Source: Mycobacteriales bacterium
GTDB taxonomy: Bacteria > Actinomycetota > Actinomycetes > Mycobacteriales > QHCE01
NCBI GenBank assembly: GCA_013362805.1
Contig: JABFVL010000032.1
Coordinates: forward strand, 1-64,000
Reading direction: 5' to 3'
Length of the DNA: 64,000 nt
Shown here: in pieces, positions 56,503 through 64,000 of the stretch
How the letters are laid out: every line of letters begins with the position of its first letter
Position numbering within the stretch: the first letter of the stretch is position 1
Notes under the pieces: generated by a model
Seen by the model: only the letters and a program-made list of their open reading frames with translations
The model's database searches: none
Told to the model about the DNA's origin: nothing
Program-made: the position numbers and the translations under genes

Positions 56503-56621
56503 TGCATACATCCTCTACTGTGGTGACTAGCTCACGATACGTACGAGTAGGGAAAGGAATGGCGCAAAGGACTTAGTGCGAGTGCGTGACACCCGTTCAT
56601 GCGCCATATACGGTCAAAGTC

Positions 56622-57608
56622 ATGGAATCCTCACCAAATACCGGTCTAAGTGGTCGGTTAGGTGATCGCGTAGATCAACCAAAGTTCAACCGCCTCGCGG
56701 TGCCACCTTTCGCTGCGCTCACCGCCGCCGCACTCACCATTTTGCAGCCGCTATTAGCGCGAATTTTCGGCATTGCTGCTTGGAGTGGCTCATTCACGCA
56801 AAAACCCGAAGGCACCTGGCACATCGGTCTCACGATGATGGTTTGGTACACCGCGGTAGCCGTCATGGGCGGAGCGCTGCTCGCGCGCCACATCACCCAA
56901 CGCACCAGCGTGCGCTGCGCGGAATTTTGTAAAGCGGCACTGTGGGCGGCCGCCGGAGCGCTCTTCGCATTCCCCGTTATCGCCGCACTGGCTAGCGGGG
57001 CGGACGTGCCACACGTAACCTGGCCGGGCTTGAGCATGGCCGCGAGTGTTCCGATAGGAGCGGTTCTTGGCGTTGCCGCCACATGGCTGGCCATTCACTA
57101 CAGCGCCGTGCGTATTGGAGTGGGAATCAGCGTCGCCTGGGTGTGGCTACTCGGATTCGTTTCTGTGGTGATGAGCTGGGGCGACGACGTGCGTCAGAGC
57201 GTTCCATTAGGCGCCGCCACCGTGGGTGGTCCTCCCAAGGACGCCGCTCCAATTGACCACACGCTGCACGAAAGCACGGTCAGCATACTGAAAATGGTCT
57301 CGATAGCAGGCCCGATTCTCATCGCGTGCGCACTGTTGTGGTGGGCGCGCCAAAATGCTCGCTCCGTGTCAGAAGCGATCACCGCCGGGCTAGCTGGGCC
57401 ACTATTTATCCTTGCCTCGTACCTCGTCCGTCCCAATGCGCTCGATGGCGCGAATCTTGATTGGTTTCAGTTTTCGCTCCGAATCGTGGGGTTGGCGCTA
57501 TTGGCCGCCGCTGCGACCTGGGTGATCGCTGTGGTGTGGTGGAGCCGAAAATTGTCATCGGAAGGGCCGAGTCCGTTGTTGAACATCAAAATCGCGGAAA
57601 AGCGTTAA
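56622..57608 (+). CDS. multi-pass membrane protein of unknown function
   Basis: The 328-residue product (ATG 56622; GTG 56586 also in frame) has about eight hydrophobic helices with long loops. No transporter or enzyme motif is evident. It lies 68 bases upstream of glpD in the same direction but I see no functional link. Confidence 0.78.
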   Translation: MESSPNTGLSGRLGDRVDQPKFNRLAVPPFAALTAAALTILQPLLARIFGIAAWSGSFTQKPEGTWHIGLTMMVWYTAVAVMGGALLARHITQRTSVRCAEFCKAALWAAAGALFAFPVIAALASGADVPHVTWPGLSMAASVPIGAVLGVAATWLAIHYSAVRIGVGISVAWVWLLGFVSVVMSWGDDVRQSVPLGAATVGGPPKDAAPIDHTLHESTVSILKMVSIAGPILIACALLWWARQNARSVSEAITAGLAGPLFILASYLVRPNALDGANLDWFQFSLRIVGLALLAAAATWVIAVVWWSRKLSSEGPSPLLNIKIAEKR

Positions 57609-57675
57609 CGTTGCGGTCCGCTCACAGGCGTGTTTAGGCACTGGCTTTGCTAAAACCTTCGCGTACGGTGGAAAC

Positions 57676-59427
57676 GTGGCAGAAAACAACGCACGAGACC
57701 CGCGCATTTCCCGTTTCGCTGCTTCTCGGCTTGGGCCCGAGCAGCGTGCTCGCGATATTGAGCGACTCAAGTCTGAAACGTTCGATGTTTTGGTCATCGG
57801 CGGTGGTGTCGTGGGCGCTGGCGCTGCGCTCGATGCGGCCAGTCGTGGCTTGAAAGTCGCTCTTGTCGAGGCGCGCGATTTGGCCTCCGGCACCTCAAGC
57901 CGAGCGACCAAACTCATTCATGGCGGTTTGCGTTATTTGGAACAACTTGAATTCCATCTAGTGCGAGAAGCACTCAAGGAACGTGGTCTGCTGTTGGGCG
58001 AATTGGCTCCGCACTTGGTGCGTCCAGTCCCGCTGTTGATCCCCATTGAGCATCGCGTGTGGCAGCGACCTTTCTATGGCGCCGGCATCATGCTGTACGA
58101 CTTCCTGGGCACCTTGTTTGGCACTTCACGAGGCATGCCTTTGCAGAAACACTTCACCCGCAAAGGCACTCGAGAGCTCTTCCCCAGCTTGCGAAAAGAC
58201 GCCTTGGTGGGTTCCATCAAGTTCCATGACGCGCAGGTTGACGATGCGCGCTTTGTCATGACTTTGGCCCGCACAGCACTTGCTCAAGGCGCGGCTATCA
58301 CCACCAGCACCCGTGTGGTGGACATCAACAAAGACGAGCGAGAAGTGACGGGTGCTCGAGTGCGTGACCTAGAGTCGGGCGAGGAGTTCGACGTGAAGGC
58401 GAGCACTGTCATCGGCGCCGTCGGGGTGTGGAGTGATGACATCTCCGAGATGCTTCACAAGAAAATCGGGCTGCACGTTCGAGCCTCTAAGGGCATCCAT
58501 CTGTTGGTCCCGCGTAGCGCGATTTCTGGTGACGCTGGGCTGTTCCTATTCACGGAAAAATCTGTGTTGTTCTGCCTGCCGTGGGGCGCGCATTGGCTGA
58601 TCGGCACCACGGACACGGACTGGCATTTGGACCGGGCTCATCCGGCCGCGTCCAGTGCGGACATCGAGTATCTGCTCGAGCACGTTAATAAAGTGTTGGA
58701 GCGGCCTTTGTTGAAGAGCGACATCGAGGGCGTTTACGCTGGGCTGCGGCCGTTGCTCGCTGGTGAGGACGAATCCACTTCTAAGCTTTCTCGTGAACAT
58801 GCCGTCGTGGAGCCGATGTTGGGCATGATGTTTGTCGCCGGCGGTAAGTTCACCACTTATCGAGTGATGGCTAAAGACGTCGTTGATGTGGCGGTGGAGC
58901 GTCTTCGTAAAGGACGCAAGAGCGCCACGGAGCATATGCCGTTGCTGGGCGCTGATGGCTACCAGACGGCGTGGAAGAACCGTGCCGAGCTGGCTAGGCG
59001 TCACCGGGTCTCCACGGCGATGGTGGAGCACTTCTTGCGACGTTACGGTTCTTTGACCGTAGAGCTTTTGAAAATGATCGATGAAGATCGGTCGTTGGCT
59101 GAAGCGCTGCCCAACACTCACGAATACTTCGAAGTCGAAATTGTTTATGCGGCGCTGGCGGAGGGCGCTTTGCATTTGGATGACGCTTTGACCCGCCGCA
59201 CCCGCATTTCGATTGAGACTGTGCACCGGGGCACAGAGTGTGCTGAGCGAGCGGCTGAGCTCATGGCCGGAGTGTTGGGCTGGGACGCTTCAACCCGCAA
59301 AAGCGAGGTAGAGCATTATCTGGCTCGGGTCGCCGCTGAACGGGAGTCACAGCAGATGCCGGACGATCAGACCGCCGATGCTGCCCGACTTGGTGCGCAT
59401 GATGTGCGGGGACTATCTGGAGTGTAA
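57676..59427 (+). CDS. glpD: aerobic glycerol-3-phosphate dehydrogenase
   Basis: The 583-residue flavoprotein has the FAD motif VLVIGGGVVGAGAALDAA, the SRATKLIHGGLRYLEQ signature, LPWGAHWLIGTTDTDW and the GKFTTYRVMAKDVVD motif. It oxidises glycerol-3-phosphate and passes electrons to quinone at the membrane. The start is GTG 57676. glpF and glpK are not in the window. Confidence 0.96.
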   Translation: MAENNARDPRISRFAASRLGPEQRARDIERLKSETFDVLVIGGGVVGAGAALDAASRGLKVALVEARDLASGTSSRATKLIHGGLRYLEQLEFHLVREALKERGLLLGELAPHLVRPVPLLIPIEHRVWQRPFYGAGIMLYDFLGTLFGTSRGMPLQKHFTRKGTRELFPSLRKDALVGSIKFHDAQVDDARFVMTLARTALAQGAAITTSTRVVDINKDEREVTGARVRDLESGEEFDVKASTVIGAVGVWSDDISEMLHKKIGLHVRASKGIHLLVPRSAISGDAGLFLFTEKSVLFCLPWGAHWLIGTTDTDWHLDRAHPAASSADIEYLLEHVNKVLERPLLKSDIEGVYAGLRPLLAGEDESTSKLSREHAVVEPMLGMMFVAGGKFTTYRVMAKDVVDVAVERLRKGRKSATEHMPLLGADGYQTAWKNRAELARRHRVSTAMVEHFLRRYGSLTVELLKMIDEDRSLAEALPNTHEYFEVEIVYAALAEGALHLDDALTRRTRISIETVHRGTECAERAAELMAGVLGWDASTRKSEVEHYLARVAAERESQQMPDDQTADAARLGAHDVRGLSGV

Positions 59428-59435
59428 GTAAAAAA

Positions 59436-59474
59436 AATTGAGGGGCTGGACCTTGTCGGTCCGGCCCCTCAATT
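59436..59474. terminator. bidirectional terminator between glpD and TQXA gene
   Basis: A perfect 17-bp stem AATTGAGGGGCTGGACC / GGTCCGGCCCCTCAATT with a 5-base loop, between convergent genes; preceded by a run of A on the plus strand, which serves as the U-run for the minus-strand transcript. Confidence 0.92.
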
Positions 59475-59491
59475 GTGCTGCGTGGGTGTCG

Positions 59492-60607
59492 TTATGCCTG
59501 GCTGGCTGCGCGGCGACGACGTGCGACGAGCACGAGTGCGGCACCGGCGGCGATCAGCACGGCGCTACCGACGAGGATGCCGGTGGTGTTGCTACCGGTG
59601 ACGGGCAGGTCCTTGCCGCCTTCACCAGGAGCGCTTGGGCTAGGAGCTGGGGTTTCGCTGGGGGTGGGGCTCGGGGTGACCGGGGTTACCGTCCAGGAAG
59701 CCTTGGCGCTGGCGTTCACCTTGATCTTCTCGCCCTTGGCGACAATGAAGGTCTGGGTGGGGTTCTTCGGGTCGGTGCCGCGGAACAGGCGACCGGTGGC
59801 GACTGGGGCTTCAGCTTTGGCGGTGATGGTAGCTTCGCCAGCTTCGGCTGGAGTCTGGATGAAGAGCTTGGTGCCGTTGGTGACGTCACCCTTGATCTCT
59901 ACACCGGCTTCGTCGACCAGCTTGGCGCCAGCGGGGGCGTCTTTGAGGGCAACGGTGACCTTGTCGACAGAGGATTTAACCTCGATCGGGCCAACGAGTT
60001 TGCCAGCTTCGCCGGTGGCGGTGGCTGGGTTGAGTTCCAAGCTGGGCTTGGGCTCTTCAACACCGGTGTTGGCTGGGCCGGTCAGGAAGTTGTAAAGCTT
60101 GGTGACGGGGGCGGAGTTGCCATCAGCGATCTTGGCGCCATTGCTGAAGTGCCAGATGGCGAGCTGGGTGCCGGCGATGGCTTGTTCCTTGCTCAGGGTC
60201 CCGGCACCGGAGGTGAGGGCTAGAGCGGCCAGGTCAGTCTTGACTGGGTAGCTGTTGTGCAGGATCCAGGCGACCTTCTTGGGGTTAGCTTTGAAGTTGC
60301 CTTCGCCTGGGTAGTTCTTCCAGTCATCTTCGATGTAGTCCGCACCTTTTTTCGCGCGAGTCTCGACGTCGATGCAGTAGGTGTCGATTTTTTCACCGGT
60401 CTCAAGCTTTACGCCGAAGAGGTGGGTTTCGCTGGTGCTGGTTTTGTCGCTGCCGGTTTTGATGTATTTCACGGATTCGCCGGCGACGGTTTTGCCTTCA
60501 TACGTGCCTTTGACGGGGGCGGCAACTGCGGTGCCACCTAATAGGCTCATAGACGCGGTGGCAACGACCGCGAGGGTGGCGAGAACGCCACGTGTCGAGA
60601 TGCGCAT
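59492..60607 (-). CDS. sortase-anchored thioester-domain (TQXA) surface protein
   Basis: The 371-residue protein has a Sec signal (residues 1-30, ending AVA-AP), a thioester domain with the Cys in DTYCIDVET and the Gln in AGTQLAIWHFSNG, an Ig-like beta domain, a Thr/Ser/Pro-rich stalk, the sortase motif LPVTG, a hydrophobic helix and an RRRR tail. The Cys-Gln pair is expected to form an internal thioester that can bond to a surface; the class is adhesin-like. ATG 60607 has GGAG 9 bases before it. Confidence 0.95.
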   Translation of the reverse strand: MRISTRGVLATLAVVATASMSLLGGTAVAAPVKGTYEGKTVAGESVKYIKTGSDKTSTSETHLFGVKLETGEKIDTYCIDVETRAKKGADYIEDDWKNYPGEGNFKANPKKVAWILHNSYPVKTDLAALALTSGAGTLSKEQAIAGTQLAIWHFSNGAKIADGNSAPVTKLYNFLTGPANTGVEEPKPSLELNPATATGEAGKLVGPIEVKSSVDKVTVALKDAPAGAKLVDEAGVEIKGDVTNGTKLFIQTPAEAGEATITAKAEAPVATGRLFRGTDPKNPTQTFIVAKGEKIKVNASAKASWTVTPVTPSPTPSETPAPSPSAPGEGGKDLPVTGSNTTGILVGSAVLIAAGAALVLVARRRRAASQA

Positions 60608-60675
60608 GCGGGTGTACTCCAGAGTGCGAGATTAATTCCAGAAGAGATGTGCTCCTAGCCGGCATATCGTTAAAG

Positions 60676-60696
60676 CACGTGCCAGCGTTACACGTG
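60676..60696. promoter_or_regulatory. pair of CACGTG palindromes upstream of the TQXA gene
   Basis: CACGTG at 60676-60681 and 60691-60696, spaced 15 bases, about 70-90 bases ahead of the TQXA start. Possibly an operator; the rest of the 221-base gap is AT-rich and otherwise empty. Confidence 0.35.
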
Positions 60697-60828
60697 GAGT
60701 GTCACATTTTTTCGCGGAAATAGCTGCCAATTTCGGGAAACTATGACGCGACATACAACTACTTGTTTACCGCTGATAATGAAAGCCAGATTTGTCGCTC
60801 TAGGGAGTGTTTTCCGTACGAATAGTAA

Positions 60829-62481
60829 TTATTCGAATTGCGGCAGTTCAGGTCCCAAAAGATCATCTGCGTCCACAATTCGATAGGCGTAACCCTGTTC
60901 CGCTAGAAACCGTTGTCGGTGTGCCGCGAAGTCAGCGTCCAAGGTGTCTCGAGCTACCACAGTGTAGAAATGGGCCTGTCGACCATCGCCTTTCGGGCGC
61001 AAAACTCGACCAAGCCGCTGAGCTTCTTCTTGCCGCGAGCCGAAAGTGCCGGATACCTGAATAGCTACCGCGGCCTCTGGCAAATCAATAGAGAAGTTCG
61101 CCACTTTAGAGACCACCAGAACATCCACTTCGCCGTTCCGGAATGCGTCGTACAGCTTCTCGCGCTCTTTATTACTAGTTGAACCTTGAATAATTGGCGC
61201 GTTCAAATGGTCACCGAGCTGTTCAAGCTGTTCCAAATAGCCACCGATTACTAGAATTTGCTCACCTTTGTGCTGTTCAATGAGCGCCTCTACAACCGGC
61301 AACTTTGTTCGGACAGTCGCGCATTTGCGGTAACGCTCATCCGGTTCGGCCATCGCATAATCCATGCGCTCGGCGTCAGTCAGTGTTACCCGGACTTCGG
61401 TGCAGTTCGCTGGTGCGATCCAGCCTTGCGCCTCAATTTCCTTCCAGGGCGCGTCGAAACGCTTAGGCCCGATAAGTGAAAAAACGTCGCCTTCACGTTC
61501 GTCTTCGCGGACCAGCGTCGCGGTCAAACCCAACCGGCGTCGAGACTGCAAATCGGCAGTGAATCTGAAAACCGGAGCGGGCAGCAAATGCACCTCGTCG
61601 TAAATGACCAAGCCCCAGTCTCGAGCGCCGAACAACTCCAGGTTGCGATATTCGCCTTTACGGCGCGACGTCATAACCTGATATGTCGCGATAGTGACGG
61701 GGCGAATCTCTTTACGTTCGCCGGAGTATTCACCGATTTCATCCTCGGTCAATGAGGTGCGCGCCAACAACTCGCGCCGCCATTGGCGCCCAGCCACTGT
61801 GTTCGTTACCAAAATGAGCGTTGTGGCCTGTGCGTGTGCCATCGCGGCCGCGCCCACCAATGTCTTGCCGGCGCCGCACGGCAGCACGACAACACCAGAA
61901 CCTCCAGCCCAGAAACCATCAGCTGCCTGTTGCTGGTACGGACGCAATTCCCATCCGTCCTGGCGCAGCGAGATGGGGTGCGCTTCGCCATCGACGTAGC
62001 CTGCGAGGTCTTCAGCGGGCCAGCCCAGCTTAAGCAGGGCCTGCTTAAGGCGGCCGCGCTCACTTGGGTGAACCGCGATGGTGTCCTCATCGAGGCGAGT
62101 GCCGAGCATGCCAGACAGTTTCTTGGACTTGGCGACCTCCACCAATACCGCTCGATCGCTTGCCCGCAACACCAGCCCATGGGCTGGATGGTTGGCGAGC
62201 TGAAGTCGCCCATAGCGATCCATCGTCTCGGCGATGTCAACGAGCAACGCGTGCGGGACCGGATAGCGCGAATATTTGATCAGTGTGTCGACAACCTGTT
62301 CGGCATCATGTCCTGCCGCACGTGCGTTCCACAATCCAAGCGGTGTCACCCGGTAGGTATGCACATGTTCCGGCGCGCGTTCCAGCTCAGCGAATGGAGC
62401 AATAGCCAATCGGGCGGCTGGTGAATCGGGATGGTCGATTTCCAGCAGCAGGGTTTTGTCGGACTGCACGATCAAGCAAGA
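60829..62481 (-). CDS. DNA repair helicase XPB (bacterial ERCC3)
   Basis: The 550-residue SF2 helicase has an N-terminal helicase-associated domain, Walker A LPCGAGKTLVG, DEVH in VIYDEVHLLP, GLTATL (motif III), and motif VI EEAQRLGRVLRPKG. Archaeal/bacterial XPB unwinds 3'-5' and is linked to repair. ATG 62481 (MSCLIVQSD) is preferred. It is adjacent to a protein with the XPB/Ssl2-type domain on the same strand, as I recall for Rv0861c-Rv0862c. Confidence 0.95.
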   Translation of the reverse strand, partial: SCLIVQSDKTLLLEIDHPDSPAARLAIAPFAELERAPEHVHTYRVTPLGLWNARAAGHDAEQVVDTLIKYSRYPVPHALLVDIAETMDRYGRLQLANHPAHGLVLRASDRAVLVEVAKSKKLSGMLGTRLDEDTIAVHPSERGRLKQALLKLGWPAEDLAGYVDGEAHPISLRQDGWELRPYQQQAADGFWAGGSGVVVLPCGAGKTLVGAAAMAHAQATTLILVTNTVAGRQWRRELLARTSLTEDEIGEYSGERKEIRPVTIATYQVMTSRRKGEYRNLELFGARDWGLVIYDEVHLLPAPVFRFTADLQSRRRLGLTATLVREDEREGDVFSLIGPKRFDAPWKEIEAQGWIAPANCTEVRVTLTDAERMDYAMAEPDERYRKCATVRTKLPVVEALIEQHKGEQILVIGGYLEQLEQLGDHLNAPIIQGSTSNKEREKLYDAFRNGEVDVLVVSKVANFSIDLPEAAVAIQVSGTFGSRQEEAQRLGRVLRPKGDGRQAHFYTVVARDTLDADFAAHRQRFLAEQGYAYRIVDADDLLGPELPQFE

Positions 62482-62517
62482 CATCCCACTAAGACTACCT
62501 ACTATCCGACGCCGCAA

Positions 62518-64000
62518 CTATCCTGCGTGAGCTCGCGCGAAAGTGAGTCGGTGCAGCTGAAAAGTGTGCGCGCTCTCCGCGCGTGGGTCTTCGGCTCGCA
62601 AAAAGCCGCCACCGACCGAAATCGCGCGCACGGTGCGGGAACGTACTTCGCCGTGTGGATCCAGGTAACCAATGTCCACCATTTGTTTATCGCCGGCGGC
62701 ATGAGTCAGAAGTGACAGGATTTCTTCCATAGATTGTGGTCTTGGCGCGCTCTCTGGTTTCGCGTGAACTGCCGCGTCAGCGCGTCGTAGCAGGGGCAGG
62801 GCCGCCCGAATGCTCTTTTCATCTAGCACGGTGGGGGCGCTGGGCTGCCAGTGTTGCCGCGCTCCGGTGCGTCGTTCTTCCTTGGGCGCAACAACCAAAG
62901 AACCCGTGGTGTCTTCCAACGCCAATGGGTATCCGGCGTCGGTGATCAGGGCGCTGATGCGATGTGCCGCTAGTGGGCTTACCGCCACGGTAGGCGCGAG
63001 AAGCCTGAGTTGTAGTGGTGACAATGTGCGATCCGCGATGAGTGAAGCGAGCAGAGTGGTGTCTTCGCTGCGCAGGTAGCTGCCGACTGCGCCAAGCCTG
63101 AGCCCGCCGTGTCGTCTGGCGACGTCGTCAATCAAGTACGTCAAGTTCTGCGGGATTGGTGTGCGAGATCTTTGGGCGAATAGTTTATGAAGTTCGGCGG
63201 CTGTTTTGCCACTTCGTAGTCCTCGGGCCAAGCTTTCGGCGCTCACCCGGAACACGAGGGCTCCTCCGCTGGATTCTTGGTCGGCCACCAGTGTCATGTC
63301 GCTGGCTAGGTCGGATGTGAGCGGTCCGGGAGCGATGATGGTGAGGTCGGCTTGAACGAGGATGTAGTCGATGGGTGGCGGTAGAACCTTGTCTAGTTCG
63401 CGTGCGGCAGCCTCGGGCTCGTCGTGATACAGAAGTCTTCCGTATTCGGTTAGAGCACCGCGTCCGGTGATTCCGAGACTTTCGGCCTCTCTCAGAATCG
63501 CTTCGATCGCGTGGGCACGTGATGGGCTGGCGGCGCGCGCATATCGCCAATCCAGCTGTTCGATCACTTCGGTGGGTGTGAGCGATTCTCCGGCTGGACG
63601 TTGGGCGAGTATTTCTAGCACTTGTCGACGTAGGGCTGGGGCCGCGCGGCGGGTGATTTCTGGGCTTAGCGCGGCGATTCTGCGATCGTTTTCGTCCCGG
63701 GTTCCGGCCAAATGTGGCAGGCGTGGGGCATTGAGCCATGCATTGGCGAGAGTTCGCCATTGGATGGGGGCTGGACTCGCGTTCCACACATCGAATTGGG
63801 CGGTTGGCAGCCATTCGCCGGGCCGTTCGGCCGTGGTTTCCAGTAGTCCGGAGCTGTGGCTGATGTCGAGCAATAGCGCGGTGTGTGTTTCGGATTGTTG
63901 AAGTGTCTGGGCGAGTTGACGTTGGTCTTTGAGCGCGATTCCGCCGCTGCGTAGGTTTGCTGGCCCGTTGTCCGCGCAGAAGTTGAGCACGCCTTCGACG
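62518..64000 (-). CDS. XPB/Ssl2-like helicase-associated domain protein, 3' part
   Basis: The frame remains open to the window edge, so the N-terminus is missing; about 493 residues are visible. The region LDKVLPPPIDYILVQADLTIIAPGPLTS (shown in two parts here: LDKVLPPPIDYILVQ and ADLTIIAPGPL) is typical of the helicase_C_3 family that accompanies bacterial XPB. No ATPase motif is present in the visible part. The XPB gene starts 36 bases after its stop codon, consistent with a bicistronic unit. Confidence 0.88.
   Translation of the reverse strand, partial: VEGVLNFCADNGPANLRSGGIALKDQRQLAQTLQQSETHTALLLDISHSSGLLETTAERPGEWLPTAQFDVWNASPAPIQWRTLANAWLNAPRLPHLAGTRDENDRRIAALSPEITRRAAPALRRQVLEILAQRPAGESLTPTEVIEQLDWRYARAASPSRAHAIEAILREAESLGITGRGALTEYGRLLYHDEPEAAARELDKVLPPPIDYILVQADLTIIAPGPLTSDLASDMTLVADQESSGGALVFRVSAESLARGLRSGKTAAELHKLFAQRSRTPIPQNLTYLIDDVARRHGGLRLGAVGSYLRSEDTTLLASLIADRTLSPLQLRLLAPTVAVSPLAAHRISALITDAGYPLALEDTTGSLVVAPKEERRTGARQHWQPSAPTVLDEKSIRAALPLLRRADAAVHAKPESAPRPQSMEEILSLLTHAAGDKQMVDIGYLDPHGEVRSRTVRAISVGGGFLRAEDPRAESAHTFQLHRLTFARAHAG

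Overview
The window looks like a chromosomal core segment of a moderately GC-rich actinobacterium. Diagnostic genes are lsr2, carD, the two-repeat ClpC, DUF3180 and DUF3263 proteins, a bacterial XPB helicase, CIRCE-controlled groEL without groES, GGM-ended GroEL, and many GTG/TTG starts. As I remember the Mycobacterium tuberculosis map, the order dacB - zincin - tilS - hpt - ftsH - folE/P/B/K - DUF3180 - (DUF2520) - panC - panD - coaX - lysS - lsr2 - clpC ... mutY - disA - radA - lpqE - carD - ispD - ispF - cysS - rlmB matches the Rv3627c-to-Rv3579c stretch. An orphan NuoD next to a MidA-type methyltransferase, the TQXA surface protein and the XPB pair would fit Micromonosporales/Glycomycetales, but I cannot fix the genus from sequence alone.

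Layout. 1-9.8 kb: cell-wall carboxypeptidase, tRNA-Ile lysidine synthase, purine salvage, FtsH and a four-gene folate operon, interrupted by one compositionally odd gene (2897-3691). 9.9-13.8 kb: two large membrane proteins. 13.8-18.1 kb: accessory region on the minus strand with an ABC exporter and two small unrecognised genes that share an unusual promoter/leader. 18.2-27.4 kb: coiled-coil membrane protein, NuoD paralog with MidA, then DUF2520-panC-panD-nadB-nadC-coaX (CoA and NAD cofactor supply). 27.5-33.4 kb: lysS, lsr2, clpC and an atypical sigma factor. 33.5-42 kb: polysaccharide deacetylase, mutY with an 11-copy octamer repeat at its 5' side, a membrane-anchored protein, disA-SRPBCC-radA-lpqE-like, and carD-ispD-ispF. 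42-49.3 kb: orphan gene, MFS transporter, aminotransferase with RDD protein, cysS, rlmB, VOC protein. 49.3-54 kb: LacI regulator with a palindromic site, tRNA-Thr, XRE/MetAP divergent pair, NUDIX and nagA. 54-64 kb: cold-shock protein, groEL, glpD, a sortase-anchored thioester protein, XPB helicase and its partner (cut by the window end).

Most intergenic ends carry long GC-rich hairpins without a U-run, several of them bidirectional between convergent genes.

The strongest leads for something new are: (i) the NuoD paralog translationally coupled to midA, with substituted quinone-pocket residues and an arginine at the position methylated by NDUFAF7 in mitochondria; (ii) the twin small genes with an identical 18-bp element, downstream of an ABC exporter; (iii) the octamer tract beside mutY, which could make a mutator gene variable.
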